Positions 8,895-16,754 are shown, counted from the first letter of the stretch. The stretch is 64,000 nt of DNA from Paenibacillus crassostreae (GCF_001857945.1 NZ_CP017770.1:868001-932000); one strand, 5' to 3'. Notes: generated by a model not told the origin, from the letters alone. Program-made: numbers and translations.

Positions 8895-9212
8895 TCAGAC
8901 TCTTTTGTTAATCGCTTCGGTCACTATAAATGCAAGATCATCATTCCCGAATAGAGATAGCACTCCTAGCACCGTATCGTCAGGTATATCGCCAGCTTCA
9001 TCTTTGGATACCGTTAGCTCTATCACTTTATTCAATCGCTCATTATGTTCTTGATGTGGGTATGCCTCATTATATAATGCCACAGGGTCAAGATTATTGT
9101 TAATGCACCATTGAGCAAAAACAAGGATCATCATATCTTCATCTTGACGATAACTCTCCTTGATCTGTTCTTCTAGGGACAACTCTGCTGCTCTTCTGTA
9201 TTCTTCGTCCAT
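8895..9212 (-). CDS. hypothetical acidic protein, 105 aa
   Basis: No family recognised. The protein is acidic and probably helical (MDEEYRRAAELSLEEQIKES...), with no membrane segment. The ATG at 9212 is chosen because GGAAAGG lies nine bases upstream; the frame extends to 9314, but that extension looks non-coding. It appears to be a single-gene unit, with the palindromic element at 9325-9419 upstream. Function unknown. Confidence 0.65.
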   Translation of the reverse strand: MDEEYRRAAELSLEEQIKESYRQDEDMMILVFAQWCINNNLDPVALYNEAYPHQEHNERLNKVIELTVSKDEAGDIPDDTVLGVLSLFGNDDLAFIVTEAINKRV

Positions 9213-9324
9213 TCGTGTCAACCTTTCCATACCAAGATAAAGTACCCTCGTACTTTTTCTATAGTATAACAAAGTTTGGTATGATATATAGAAACATATC
9301 CAAGTGTTGTTCAATCAAGCATAA

Positions 9325-9419
9325 ACGCCTTCGGCGTCCTTATAAGGACGGTAAGTGTTTAAGCGAGAAATATAAGACATAAAGTATAGTGTAAAACTTA
9401 TACTAATGTCTTATATTTC
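9325..9419. repeat. intergenic palindromic element, three successive hairpins
   Basis: Three inverted repeats occur in a row: ACGCC/GGCGT (9325-9337), the palindrome GTCCTTATAAGGAC (9336-9349), and a long stem. In the last, GAAATATAAGACAT (9367-9380) pairs with 9406-9419, and inside it AGTATA (9383-9388) pairs with TATACT (9399-9404). There is no T-run after the big stem, so it is not a simple terminator. It looks like a REP- or MITE-type intergenic repeat or a 5' mRNA structure of the next gene; only this copy is in the window. Confidence 0.55.
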
Positions 9420-9434
9420 AAGAAAGGATGTTCT

Positions 9435-10049
9435 ATGAAGAAATTATTACTACCATTACTCTATGTACTCGTGTTGGGGGTAGCCTTTATTTATAAATCG
9501 GCCATTTGGGAGTATTTAAATAGTGTTCACTCTCTAACTCTATTGATATTGATCGCTACGTTGTTAGCCTTATTCCCCATTCTTCCTTATAAAATAGTCA
9601 TTGCTGCTCTGGGCTATGCCTATGGTACCGTATCAGCAACTTTAATCGCCTGGATTGGAACCACACTTGCCGCAGTCATAATCTATGCCATTGTGAGATA
9701 CGCTTTTCGTGAACAAGGAAGACGATATCTAAGTCGGCGGAGGTCTATTCATTCTTTTACCACATTGACTGAGACACATCCCTTTATAGCCATTATCGTT
9801 GCCCGTCTTCTACCTATTCTTCCTCAAATGGTCGTGAATATATTTGCTGGAGTCGCCTCCATATCCCTATGGACATATACCCTCGCTTCAGGACTCGGTA
9901 AAATTCCAGCTATTCTCCTATACGCTTATTTGGGCGGAAATGTTATGGACCATCCTCTTATTTCCCTCATCGCACTGTTGGGTTATCTCTTATTGATCGG
10001 TATTGTCCTACTTATCTATAGAAGAGTCACACAGAAAAGACTGAACTAA
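9435..10049 (+). CDS. TVP38/TMEM64-family (VTT domain) membrane protein
   Basis: A 204-aa integral membrane protein with a start hydrophobic segment and about five to six predicted membrane helices. The VTT/SNARE-associated signature is seen as LPYKIVIAALGYAYGTVSATLIAWIGTTLAA and ARLLPILPQMVVNIFAGVASI. Members are thought to act in lipid scrambling or membrane homeostasis; this is family knowledge only. The ATG has AAAGGA eight bases upstream. The long hairpin at 9367-9419 lies directly before the ribosome site and would be in the 5' leader if transcription starts upstream of it. Confidence 0.85.
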   Translation: MKKLLLPLLYVLVLGVAFIYKSAIWEYLNSVHSLTLLILIATLLALFPILPYKIVIAALGYAYGTVSATLIAWIGTTLAAVIIYAIVRYAFREQGRRYLSRRRSIHSFTTLTETHPFIAIIVARLLPILPQMVVNIFAGVASISLWTYTLASGLGKIPAILLYAYLGGNVMDHPLISLIALLGYLLLIGIVLLIYRRVTQKRLN

Positions 10050-10156
10050 CTCGAATATGAAGACTATCCTCTTGTTGCTTGGTTCTAGGTTATAAATGAA
10101 CTATAATAGTTAAAAGTGACTTATATCATTTACAGTCAAAGAAATGGAGTGAGCTC

Positions 10157-11125
10157 ATGAGCAATCTTGAATCAAACATATATGAGAAGGCTACTTTTGC
10201 AGGTGGATGCTTCTGGTGCATGGTAAGCCCATTCGAAGAGCTTCCAGGCATTATCAAAGTAGTATCTGGCTATACGGGTGGACATACAGTTAACCCAACA
10301 TACGAAGAAGTATGTACACATACAACAGGGCATGTCGAAGCCGTGCAAATTACTTATGATCCGAATGTCTTCCCATACGATAAATTGCTAGAGCTTTTCT
10401 GGCAACAGATTGATCCCACCGATGCAGGTGGTCAATTCCACGACAGAGGTAGCTCTTATGGTACAGCCATCTTCTATCATAATGAAGAGCAACATGTGAA
10501 AGCAGAGCAATCTAAACTAGACCTAGAGCTCAGTCAGCGTTTTGATCAACCTATTGTCACACCAATTCTGCCAGCTAGCCAGTTCTACGAGGCTGAAGAA
10601 TATCATCAAGGATATCATAAGAAAAATCCAGGTCATTATAAACGCTATCGCAAGGGCTCAGGACGTGAAGACTACATCGAGACTCACTGGGCAACACCAG
10701 TAGATAAACATGAATTGAAGCAACGTTTATCACCAATTCAATATGCAGTAACACAGGAGAATGGAACAGAGCCTCCATTCCAGAACGAATTCTGGGATCA
10801 TCATGGCTCAGGGATATATGTTGATATCGTATCTGGTGAAGCTTTATTCAGTTCTCTAGATAAATTTGACTCAGGATGTGGCTGGCCAAGCTTCACTCGT
10901 CCCCTACGTGAATATACGGTTAGAGAGAAAACGGATTCCAGCCATTTCATGATTCGTACTGAAGTACGCAGTAAAGAAGCCGATTCCCATCTAGGTCATG
11001 TATTCAACGATGGACCAGATCCTACCGGTCTACGATATTGTATTAACTCTGCTGCACTTCGTTTTATATCTTTTGAGAAACTTGAAGAAGAAGGTTATGC
11101 GGAGTATCGCGTACTGTTTCAGTAA
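10157..11125 (+). CDS. msrAB: bifunctional peptide methionine sulfoxide reductase MsrA/MsrB
   Basis: Fused MsrA-MsrB (322 aa) that reduces both S- and R-methionine sulfoxide. The MsrA part has GGCFWCM with catalytic Cys18. The MsrB part begins near residue 175 and has SGCGWPSF and the catalytic [11 protein letters not shown] near the C-terminus. The CxxC zinc pairs of many MsrB proteins are absent, a known natural variant. The ATG has TGGAG upstream. It is probably monocistronic and ends at a strong bidirectional terminator. Confidence 0.95.
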   Translation: MSNLESNIYEKATFAGGCFWCMVSPFEELPGIIKVVSGYTGGHTVNPTYEEVCTHTTGHVEAVQITYDPNVFPYDKLLELFWQQIDPTDAGGQFHDRGSSYGTAIFYHNEEQHVKAEQSKLDLELSQRFDQPIVTPILPASQFYEAEEYHQGYHKKNPGHYKRYRKGSGREDYIETHWATPVDKHELKQRLSPIQYAVTQENGTEPPFQNEFWDHHGSGIYVDIVSGEALFSSLDKFDSGCGWPSFTRPLREYTVREKTDSSHFMIRTEVRSKEADSHLGHVFNDGPDPTGLRYCINSAALRFISFEKLEEEGYAEYRVLFQ

Positions 11126-11195
11126 GACAATAATGTAGCTTACGTTGCCGTGTTCCATCACTTGAGGGTGCAACACGGCTTTAGTACTAAATAGC

Positions 11196-11237
11196 AAAAA
11201 ACCACAAAGTTCATGATACGAACTTCGTGGTTTTTTT
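11196..11237. terminator. bidirectional terminator between msrAB and the YitT gene
   Basis: An A-rich arm with ACCACaAAGTTC (to 11212) pairs with GAACTTcGTGGT (from 11220), followed by eight T. It serves both convergent genes. A weaker hairpin (GCCGTGTT/AACACGGC, 11147-11179) lies just before it. Confidence 0.85.
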
Positions 11238-11303
11238 TGCTTAGACACCGCAACCCTATACATCATGATGCTGTGCGTCAAGGGATTCTGCCGTGCCTTA
11301 CTA

Positions 11304-11999
11304 TTAACGTGCATTGTGCATTACAGGAACAGTTGTCGAATTAACCGATGTAGATAAAGTCTCTTTCGCTAACTTACGTTTGGTTACTGGACTCTTTCTA
11401 CCGGAAGTTGTAGTCAAAGTAATCATTCTTCCCGCAATACTTACAGCGAGAATGGTATACAATGTCTCTCTTAACGGCATATAGAATAATGAAAGTAATA
11501 AAACGATAGCATCAAATAAGAAGAATACAGTACCTAACTTCAGTCCAGTCCAACGACTTACAAGAAGTGACAATATATCATCCCCACCACTTGCTCCACC
11601 GAAACGTAATACAAGACCAGTAGCAAATCCCGTCAACAACCCGGATAGAAGCGCTGCAATAAATAAATTATTCTGCAAATCAATAACGATCAATGAGTAA
11701 CGTTCAAATAAAGCATAGAAGATTGAAAAGGATGTTGTAGCGATTATCGTATTCACAAGGAACTTACGACCCTTCAAGAATAACGCAATCAACAATACAG
11801 GGATATCCAATGCAAGCATACTTATTGCTGGTGGTAGACCTAATACGTATTTACCCAATAACGCAAGACCAACAAATCCACCCTCGGTTAAATGATTCTG
11901 AAAATTAATGTGATAATAAGCAAAAGCCATTAATAGTGTTCCTAATAGCATTATAGCGACTTGCGGCAACATAGAAATTAGTTGTTCTCTTTTCCTCAT
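11304..11999 (-). CDS. YitT-family membrane protein (DUF161)
   Basis: A 231-aa membrane protein with about five hydrophobic helices and the family motif RFGGASGGDDILS. YitT/YczE-type proteins are uncharacterised transporter-like proteins. The usual C-terminal DUF2179 domain of longer YitT relatives is missing; instead there is a short Ser/Thr- and Lys-rich tail. The gene is preceded by an unusually long (about 250 nt) leader rich in inverted repeats, described separately. Ligand and function are unknown. Confidence 0.82.
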   Translation of the reverse strand: MRKREQLISMLPQVAIMLLGTLLMAFAYYHINFQNHLTEGGFVGLALLGKYVLGLPPAISMLALDIPVLLIALFLKGRKFLVNTIIATTSFSIFYALFERYSLIVIDLQNNLFIAALLSGLLTGFATGLVLRFGGASGGDDILSLLVSRWTGLKLGTVFFLFDAIVLLLSLFYMPLRETLYTILAVSIAGRMITLTTTSGRKSPVTKRKLAKETLSTSVNSTTVPVMHNAR

Positions 12000-12252
12000 A
12001 CAAGTTTCCCTCTTTATCGTAGATTGTGGTCATAAGTGAGACAACCTTTTTCTACGAGGAGAAAACCTTGAGGACATTGTCCTTCGCATACTTAGCTTCC
12101 TTCTTTCGCAGAGGTTGTCATTAATACCCGACTTTGTCTCTACGAAGCAAGCTAAGTGTATGAGAGATCATAACGTTTCCAGATCGTCCTTTGGGGAATG
12201 TTCCTTCGGGGACACATGGTATCCTGATCCTTTCTCTTTTTGGATGTGTTCT
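12000..12252 (-). ncRNA. structured 5' leader of the YitT gene, possible cis-regulatory RNA
   Basis: No gene is seen in 12000-12373. The minus-strand RNA from about 12252 can form a 12-bp stem with a small bulge (12149-12162 with 12087-12098) and an 8-bp stem (GACAACCT 12040-12047 with 12112-12119). It also has a GGACA/TGTCC palindrome (12071-12083) and two copies of a CCCC-AAGGA pattern near 12190-12215. I could not match it to a riboswitch class I know (yybP, M-box, T-box, SAM, lysine and c-di-AMP were considered). A regulatory role is inference. Confidence 0.4.
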
Positions 12253-12258
12253 ACTATT

Positions 12259-12287
12259 AGTATATCACCATCAAGGGCATTTCTGAA
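12259..12287 (-). promoter_or_regulatory. possible promoter of the YitT leader
   Basis: On the minus strand, TTCAGA (12287-12282) and TATACT (12264-12259) are 17 bp apart, and the -10 is extended by TG one base upstream. This gives a start near 12252 and a leader of about 250 nt. Confidence 0.5.
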
Positions 12288-12373
12288 CAATTAATTTTAC
12301 AATAGCAACTATTTTCTTTGTCATCCTGTCCGTTGTAGCGGTGATTAGTAATCAATTCATCCCAATAAAACAG

Positions 12374-12748
12374 CTACGTTACAATCAATTTTCCTACCAT
12401 CTTATTATGACCAGCACCACAGTAAGCAGAACATTTATACTCAAACTCACCTTTTTTATTCGCTACAAATGAAATCGAGCGATTTGGACGTACCTGCTTA
12501 TTATACCCTTCCACTGTGATCCCATGATAACCTTTCTTATTCTTCAATGTTATCTTTACCGTATCTCCCTGCTTCACTTTGATTTCCTTCACATCAAATT
12601 CAAATGAAGTAGCCTCAATCACGAATTCTTTCACATCACCACTAGTAGTAGTTCCATCTGAATTATTCTCTGCTGTTTCTTGCCCACAAGCCGTTAACAT
12701 TATAATACAAACACTCATGATAAGCGTCAGATTTATCCATTTTTTCAT
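12374..12748 (-). CDS. cupredoxin lipoprotein with a CuA-type site
   Basis: A 124-aa exported lipoprotein: a signal peptide with LTAC lipobox (Cys21), then a single cupredoxin domain. The ligand set His75, Cys106, Cys110, His114 and Met117 (motif C-S-A-Y-C-G-A-G-H-N-K-M) is the binuclear CuA pattern of cytochrome oxidase subunit II and N2O reductase. No transmembrane hairpin or catalytic subunit accompanies it. It is divergent from the nirK operon across a perfect Crp/Fnr palindrome, so it may pass electrons to NirK outside the membrane. The electron-carrier role is inference; a copper chaperone is the alternative. Confidence 0.85.
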   Translation of the reverse strand: MKKWINLTLIMSVCIIMLTACGQETAENNSDGTTTSGDVKEFVIEATSFEFDVKEIKVKQGDTVKITLKNKKGYHGITVEGYNKQVRPNRSISFVANKKGEFEYKCSAYCGAGHNKMVGKLIVT

Positions 12749-12817
12749 ATACTATTCCTCCTAAAAGTTTTTGAGTATATACATCTTGAGTTTTCGACTA
12801 CTCCAATATCAGCGATT

Positions 12818-12897
12818 ATTATACATGTATCGTAAATCAATCCTATTTCCAGAATTGTGATTATAATCACAATATTCATCTCTACATCACTTATAAT
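12818..12897. promoter_or_regulatory. divergent nirK / cupredoxin promoter region with a perfect Crp/Fnr palindrome
   Basis: Bases 12854-12873 form a perfect 20-bp palindrome containing TGTGA-TTATAA-TCACA, centre 12863.5. Rightward, TATAAT at 12892-12897 predicts a start near 12904, putting the box at about -41. Leftward, TACGAT (12834-12829) predicts a start near 12822, again about -41; TATAAT at 12823-12818 is the alternative. One bound dimer could therefore activate both directions. Confidence 0.8.
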
Positions 12898-12937
12898 GGG
12901 GCTTGTAATGATAATAATTCTCAGGAGGAATTCAATT

Positions 12938-13171
12938 ATGAGTAATATAACTGTCACTGTCAACGCTACCGAGTATCCACCGCAACTAAAACATAAGGTC
13001 ATTTTCCAAACTTATAATCAACTTAAGCCTTCAGAGGCAATGTTGTTAGTCAACGATCATGATCCAGTTCCATTACGTTTCCAATTCGAATCCATGCATC
13101 CTAATGAATTCACTTGGGAATACCTTGAACAGGGACCAGACATGTTCCAAGTCAAAATCAGCAAATTTTAG
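12938..13171 (+). CDS. DUF2249 domain protein, 77 aa
   Basis: First gene of the nirK operon. The ATG at 12938 has AGGAGG nine bases upstream; a longer frame starting at 12857 would run through the Crp/Fnr box and promoter and is rejected. The protein is a single DUF2249 domain (LVNDHDPVPLRFQFES...FTWEYLEQGPDMFQVKI). DUF2249 proteins often neighbour hemerythrin-like, nitrite or NO genes, but no biochemical function is known to me. Two further DUF2249 domains occur two genes downstream. Confidence 0.85.
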   Translation: MSNITVTVNATEYPPQLKHKVIFQTYNQLKPSEAMLLVNDHDPVPLRFQFESMHPNEFTWEYLEQGPDMFQVKISKF

Positions 13172-13183
13172 GAGTGGATTCTT

Positions 13184-13522
13184 GTGGCTGAAATTACAAT
13201 CGTAGATAAACAAACTATCAAAATTGGTGTCAGCTTAAAAGATGCTATCAAGATGGTAACAGAAGCATCTAGGGATATCCCCCTCTATGCTTTTGACATC
13301 ATAACAATTTATGAGAAAATGCCTGTTTTTGAGTATACGTATTTCTGTTTCTACGCTTATGATAGTGCAACCTTATTTGAATACATGTTAGATATCGACC
13401 CTAAACAATATAATTCTTTCTCACTGGATGCGCCGGATTCCTTCTTCTATGCATTATATGGTGGAATGGCTGCTCTATACGAGCAAGCTAAACAATTTCA
13501 TCCGGTTGCAATCGAGGAGTAA
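13184..13522 (+). CDS. hypothetical protein of the nirK operon, 112 aa
   Basis: No family recognised. The GTG start has AGGAG nine bases upstream, and the gene lies 12 bp after the first DUF2249 gene. The protein is acidic and rich in Tyr and Phe (YTYFCFYAYDSATLFEYMLDIDP), without signal peptide or clear membrane helix. The start MAEITIVDKQTIKIGVSLKDAIKMV looks like a small alpha/beta fold. Operon position suggests a role in denitrification or NO handling; that is inference. Confidence 0.75.
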   Translation: MAEITIVDKQTIKIGVSLKDAIKMVTEASRDIPLYAFDIITIYEKMPVFEYTYFCFYAYDSATLFEYMLDIDPKQYNSFSLDAPDSFFYALYGGMAALYEQAKQFHPVAIEE

Positions 13523-13531
13523 AACATAAAA

Positions 13532-13609
13532 AGTAACGCTACAAAACTTAGTTTACGCTTCCGATGCTAGTTTTGCGAAGTATCATCAAGGAGTAACGCT
13601 ACAAAACTT
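13532..13609 (+). repeat. 18-bp direct repeat with an internal inverted repeat
   Basis: The 18-bp sequence AGTAACGCTACAAAACTT occurs at 13532-13549 and again at 13592-13609, exactly 60 bp apart. Between them CTAGTTTTGCG (13567-13577) is partly complementary to the first copy (CAAAACT with AGTTTTG), so the mRNA can form a hairpin. The second copy abuts the ribosome site of the next gene. It may be a duplication scar, a small mobile remnant or an RNA element. Confidence 0.6.
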
Positions 13610-13624
13610 TTAGGAGGTGCAAGC

Positions 13625-14167
13625 ATGGAACGTACAGGACAGACAGTAGAACTAGATGTTCGACCTTATTTACGCAAAAAAATGGAGCCATTTAAGATCA
13701 TCATGGATACGGTAAACGAACTAAATAAAGATGATATCTTTATTCTACATGCTACTTTCAAACCTACGCCCCTTTATGGATTAATGAAAACCAAGGGCTA
13801 TGCTCATAAAGTTGAAAAAATAGAATCCGATCATTGGATCAGCACATTCATTCACAAGAATAGTGAACATCATCTGGAAGACTTAGCGGAATATCAAATT
13901 AAAGAGGAATCGCATGATGAACAGGAACGTTTGGCTGAATCGTCTCCTTCGCAAATCTACGAGTTAGATAATCGTGGATTAGAACCTCCACAACCCATGA
14001 TTCGTACTTTGAAGAAACTTGAAGAAGCACTCCCAGGGGATGAGGTTATTATTCATAACGACCGTGTACCCGTATTTCTAATCGAAGAGCTTAATACCTT
14101 AGGCTATAGTTACGAAGTTGAAGAACAGCCTGATGGATCAGCAAGAATTCATATTCACAAAAAGTAA
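13625..14167 (+). CDS. tandem DUF2249 domain protein, 180 aa
   Basis: Two DUF2249 domains: residues 1-75 (LDVRPYLRKKMEPFKIIMDTV...) and 110-178 (LDNRGLEPPQPMIRTLKKLEEALPGDEVIIHNDRVPVFLIEEL...GYSYEVEE), joined by an acidic linker. The second copy is nearer the consensus. The ATG has TAGGAGG six to seven bases upstream. With the single-domain protein at 12938 the operon encodes three DUF2249 domains. Known function is lacking; some DUF2249 proteins look like small redox or ligand-binding modules related to the SirA fold. Confidence 0.85.
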   Translation: MERTGQTVELDVRPYLRKKMEPFKIIMDTVNELNKDDIFILHATFKPTPLYGLMKTKGYAHKVEKIESDHWISTFIHKNSEHHLEDLAEYQIKEESHDEQERLAESSPSQIYELDNRGLEPPQPMIRTLKKLEEALPGDEVIIHNDRVPVFLIEELNTLGYSYEVEEQPDGSARIHIHKK

Positions 14168-14181
14168 GGTGGTGTACGCCC

Positions 14182-15426
14182 ATGTTTCGCCTGCCGTTTC
14201 TGTTCATTTTCACGGGACTCGTTAGTTTCGCTTTATTTCAACTATTTTCTTTATTTGATTTTGCTACATGGCTGACTGTCTTAGGCGATCAACCTAGGTA
14301 TCCTACCGGATGGTCTCGTATTCATCTGCTTGTACTCGGATGGGCAACGATGATTGCAATGGGTGCTGTGTATCAGCTTGTTCCTGTTGTACTGCAGAAC
14401 CACGGCTTATTCAGCAAAAAACTCGGCTATGTTCATTATTGTTTTTTTGCAATTGGAACGGCAGGTTTACTCATTGGCTTTCAAACGATGCAGGTCATGA
14501 TGATCGCTACGTTCGCCACTCTTGCTTTCATCGGCATTCTTCTATTTGCTTTCAACATAGCTACCACCCTTATTCGTGCTAACAAATGGGACCCCATAAC
14601 GATCAGTGTGGCTTGTTCTGTGGTCTACCTCGTTCTCGGGGGGACCGCAGGTATGCTCATGGGGTTAAACTTCTATTTCCAACAATGGGGTGACTTCCAC
14701 GAGAGATTACTTGGTGCTCATATCTGCCTAGCTGCGATTGGTTGGTTCGGAATGCTCATCACAGGCCTCAGTTACAAAATGCTTCCGATGTTCTACCTAT
14801 CCCATGGATACCCAGTGAGATTACAAAAAGTAGTGATTGTACTATGGAATGCAGGTGTACTTGTAGGTGCGTCATCTTTTTTATTCAATGGGCCTGGATG
14901 GCTCAAATGGACAGGATTACTACTCATTGTATTAGCAATGATCACTTATTCTTATCATCTGTCTCAGATGGTTAAACATCGTCACAAACCAAATCCTGGA
15001 GTAGGTATACTTTGGTCTTATTCCATAGCTCATTGTATGACTATCATTGGAATTATACTTGTCATCCTTATCCCTTTCATTCCTGAACTGATCGTACAAT
15101 CGCGAATGATCGTGATCCTAGGCTGGCTATACTTATGGGGATGGATTGGACTCACGATTCTCTCTTATTTATCTAAAATAGTTCCGTTTCTGTGGTGGAC
15201 ACATAAATACGGGCCTAAAATAGGTAAAGGAAAAATGCCGACCATGTCTGATCTGATCGATGATCGTCATGTTCGTATCACATTGTCTGTCATCGCCAGC
15301 TCATTATTTATATTATTGGTAGGTCTGGGCTGGAATCAACCCATGATTACATCTGTAGGTGGAAGTATACTTGCTCTAAGTTCGCTCTTCTATATAAGTA
15401 TGATCGGATATGTATTTGCTAAATAA
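14182..15426 (+). CDS. multi-pass membrane protein, COX1/NnrS-like
   Basis: A 414-aa protein with about twelve hydrophobic segments, resembling heme-copper oxidase subunit I-like and NnrS proteins. Helix-embedded histidines include His48 (SRIHLLVLGW), His173 and His180 (DFHERLLGAH) and His208, with GLSYKMLPMFYLSHG typical of the COX1-like group. Whether heme or copper binds is unknown; a full oxidase or NO reductase catalytic set was not recognised. NnrS proteins act in NO stress in other bacteria. It follows the DUF2249 gene by 14 bp and precedes nirK in the operon. A membrane NO-related role is inference. Confidence 0.75.
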   Translation: MFRLPFLFIFTGLVSFALFQLFSLFDFATWLTVLGDQPRYPTGWSRIHLLVLGWATMIAMGAVYQLVPVVLQNHGLFSKKLGYVHYCFFAIGTAGLLIGFQTMQVMMIATFATLAFIGILLFAFNIATTLIRANKWDPITISVACSVVYLVLGGTAGMLMGLNFYFQQWGDFHERLLGAHICLAAIGWFGMLITGLSYKMLPMFYLSHGYPVRLQKVVIVLWNAGVLVGASSFLFNGPGWLKWTGLLLIVLAMITYSYHLSQMVKHRHKPNPGVGILWSYSIAHCMTIIGIILVILIPFIPELIVQSRMIVILGWLYLWGWIGLTILSYLSKIVPFLWWTHKYGPKIGKGKMPTMSDLIDDRHVRITLSVIASSLFILLVGLGWNQPMITSVGGSILALSSLFYISMIGYVFAK

Positions 15427-15446
15427 AACAAACTGGAGGGAATACA

Positions 15447-15740
15447 ATGGAAATGATAACGGAATGTCTCAAAGAGGTATATGACCCGGAACTTGGAGTT
15501 AACATTGTCGACCTTGGACTTGTTTACGATATTCAGTTCGTGGACGGAAACGTAACAATCGTCATGACACTAACTACCCCAGGCTGCCCTATGCATGATA
15601 CGATTGTCGGTGGTGTGCGAAGAGCACTCGATACATTACCTGAGGTTCTATCTGTTGATGTTAAAGTTGTATGGGAACCTGCTTGGTCCCCACATCTCAT
15701 GTCTGACGAAGCAAAAGAGGATCTTGGATATATGCAGTAA
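15447..15740 (+). CDS. DUF59 / MIP18-family metal-sulfur cluster assembly protein (PaaD/SufT-like)
   Basis: A 97-aa protein with family signatures DPELGVNIVDLGLVYDI and TLTTPGCPMHD, including the conserved Cys of the TTPGCP motif. These proteins help Fe-S cluster assembly or maturation of particular enzymes. CTGGAGGG precedes the ATG. In this operon it may mature an Fe-S protein linked to nitrite or NO metabolism; since NirK itself is a copper enzyme, the target is unclear. Confidence 0.9.
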   Translation: MEMITECLKEVYDPELGVNIVDLGLVYDIQFVDGNVTIVMTLTTPGCPMHDTIVGGVRRALDTLPEVLSVDVKVVWEPAWSPHLMSDEAKEDLGYMQ

Positions 15741-15770
15741 TGAATCATCTCAGATTGGAGGCTGTTTACC

Positions 15771-16754
15771 ATGTTCAACTGGAAGTTATACTTAGTTGTT
15801 ATACTCGGATTTGTTATTATCCTATCTGGATTCTACGCCAATCCTATCCCTTTAATCGAAGAAGAACTCGAATCAGCCTTAGAAACACTGAATCAGCCTC
15901 CAGTTGAGCCTGTTATTCTGCGAGAAGGCAATACCGTTCATATCGAAATGACTGCTCAAGTAACAAATGTAGAAATATCCACTGGTGTGTTCTATAATGC
16001 CTGGACATTTAACGGTACTGTCCCTGGCCCCGTCATTCGGGTGAAACAAGGAGATACGCTCCATTTCACACTAAACAACATGGATCCCAATATGCCACAT
16101 TCGATGGACTTTCATGCTGTTGAGACTTCTCCTAGTAAGAATTTTGTGGATATCATGCCCCTCGAACACAGATCATTCACTTACGCAGCTAACAGACCTG
16201 GGGTATTCATGTACCATTGTGGTACAGCTCCCGTATTAGAACATATCGCCAATGGTATGTATGGCGTTATTATCGTTGAACCCAAAGACGGTTATCCAAC
16301 GGATTCCGAAGTGGATCGCGAATATACTATAGTACAAAGTGAGTGGTATGCTGAACATGATTTCAATGCCTTTTTGGATGGTTCTCCTGAATACGTCGTA
16401 TTTAACGGAGATGACTTTACACTTAAAGAGCATCCTTTATTAGCTAAAGTGGGCGATCGAGTCCGCATATATATTAATAATGTAGGACCCAACAGAGTAT
16501 CCTCCTTCCACATCGTAGGCACAATCATGGATCGAGTATATACGGATGGCAATCCGAAGAATATGCTTTATGGTCTACAAACCGTTATGCTTCCGGCTAG
16601 TGGTGGTGCAGTCATAGAGGTAGTCGTGAATGAAGAAGGCGATTATCCTATTGTAACTCATCAGTTCAACGATGCTACTAAAGGTGCCTCAGGAATTCTA
16701 AGGGTTACCGCGGATGGATTAGATACGGGTGAGGAACCAGCAATGTCACATTAA
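15771..16754 (+). CDS. nirK: copper-containing nitrite reductase (NO-forming)
   Basis: NirK reduces nitrite to nitric oxide outside the membrane. The 327-aa protein has an N-terminal hydrophobic anchor (residues 5-22, no lipobox) and two cupredoxin domains. Type 1 copper ligands are His110, Cys150, His158 and Met163; type 2 ligands are His115, His149 and His297. Catalytic Asp113 and His247 are also present. All key residues are intact. TTGGAGG precedes the ATG. It ends the operon before a strong terminator. Its NO product explains the neighbouring hmp and ric genes; no NO reductase gene is seen in the window. Confidence 0.94.
   Translation: MFNWKLYLVVILGFVIILSGFYANPIPLIEEELESALETLNQPPVEPVILREGNTVHIEMTAQVTNVEISTGVFYNAWTFNGTVPGPVIRVKQGDTLHFTLNNMDPNMPHSMDFHAVETSPSKNFVDIMPLEHRSFTYAANRPGVFMYHCGTAPVLEHIANGMYGVIIVEPKDGYPTDSEVDREYTIVQSEWYAEHDFNAFLDGSPEYVVFNGDDFTLKEHPLLAKVGDRVRIYINNVGPNRVSSFHIVGTIMDRVYTDGNPKNMLYGLQTVMLPASGGAVIEVVVNEEGDYPIVTHQFNDATKGASGILRVTADGLDTGEEPAMSH

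Noticed and set aside
11030..11314. Leftward 94-aa frame over the msrAB end
   Set aside because: It overlaps msrAB in antisense and runs through the bidirectional terminator.
12857..12937. N-terminal extension of the first nirK-operon gene
   Set aside because: It would cover the Crp/Fnr palindrome and -10 element; AGGAGG lies before the ATG at 12938.
12745..13002. Leftward 85-aa open frame across the nirK promoter
   Set aside because: It overlaps the promoter and the first operon gene, has biased Ile-rich content from AT-rich DNA, and has no ribosome site.
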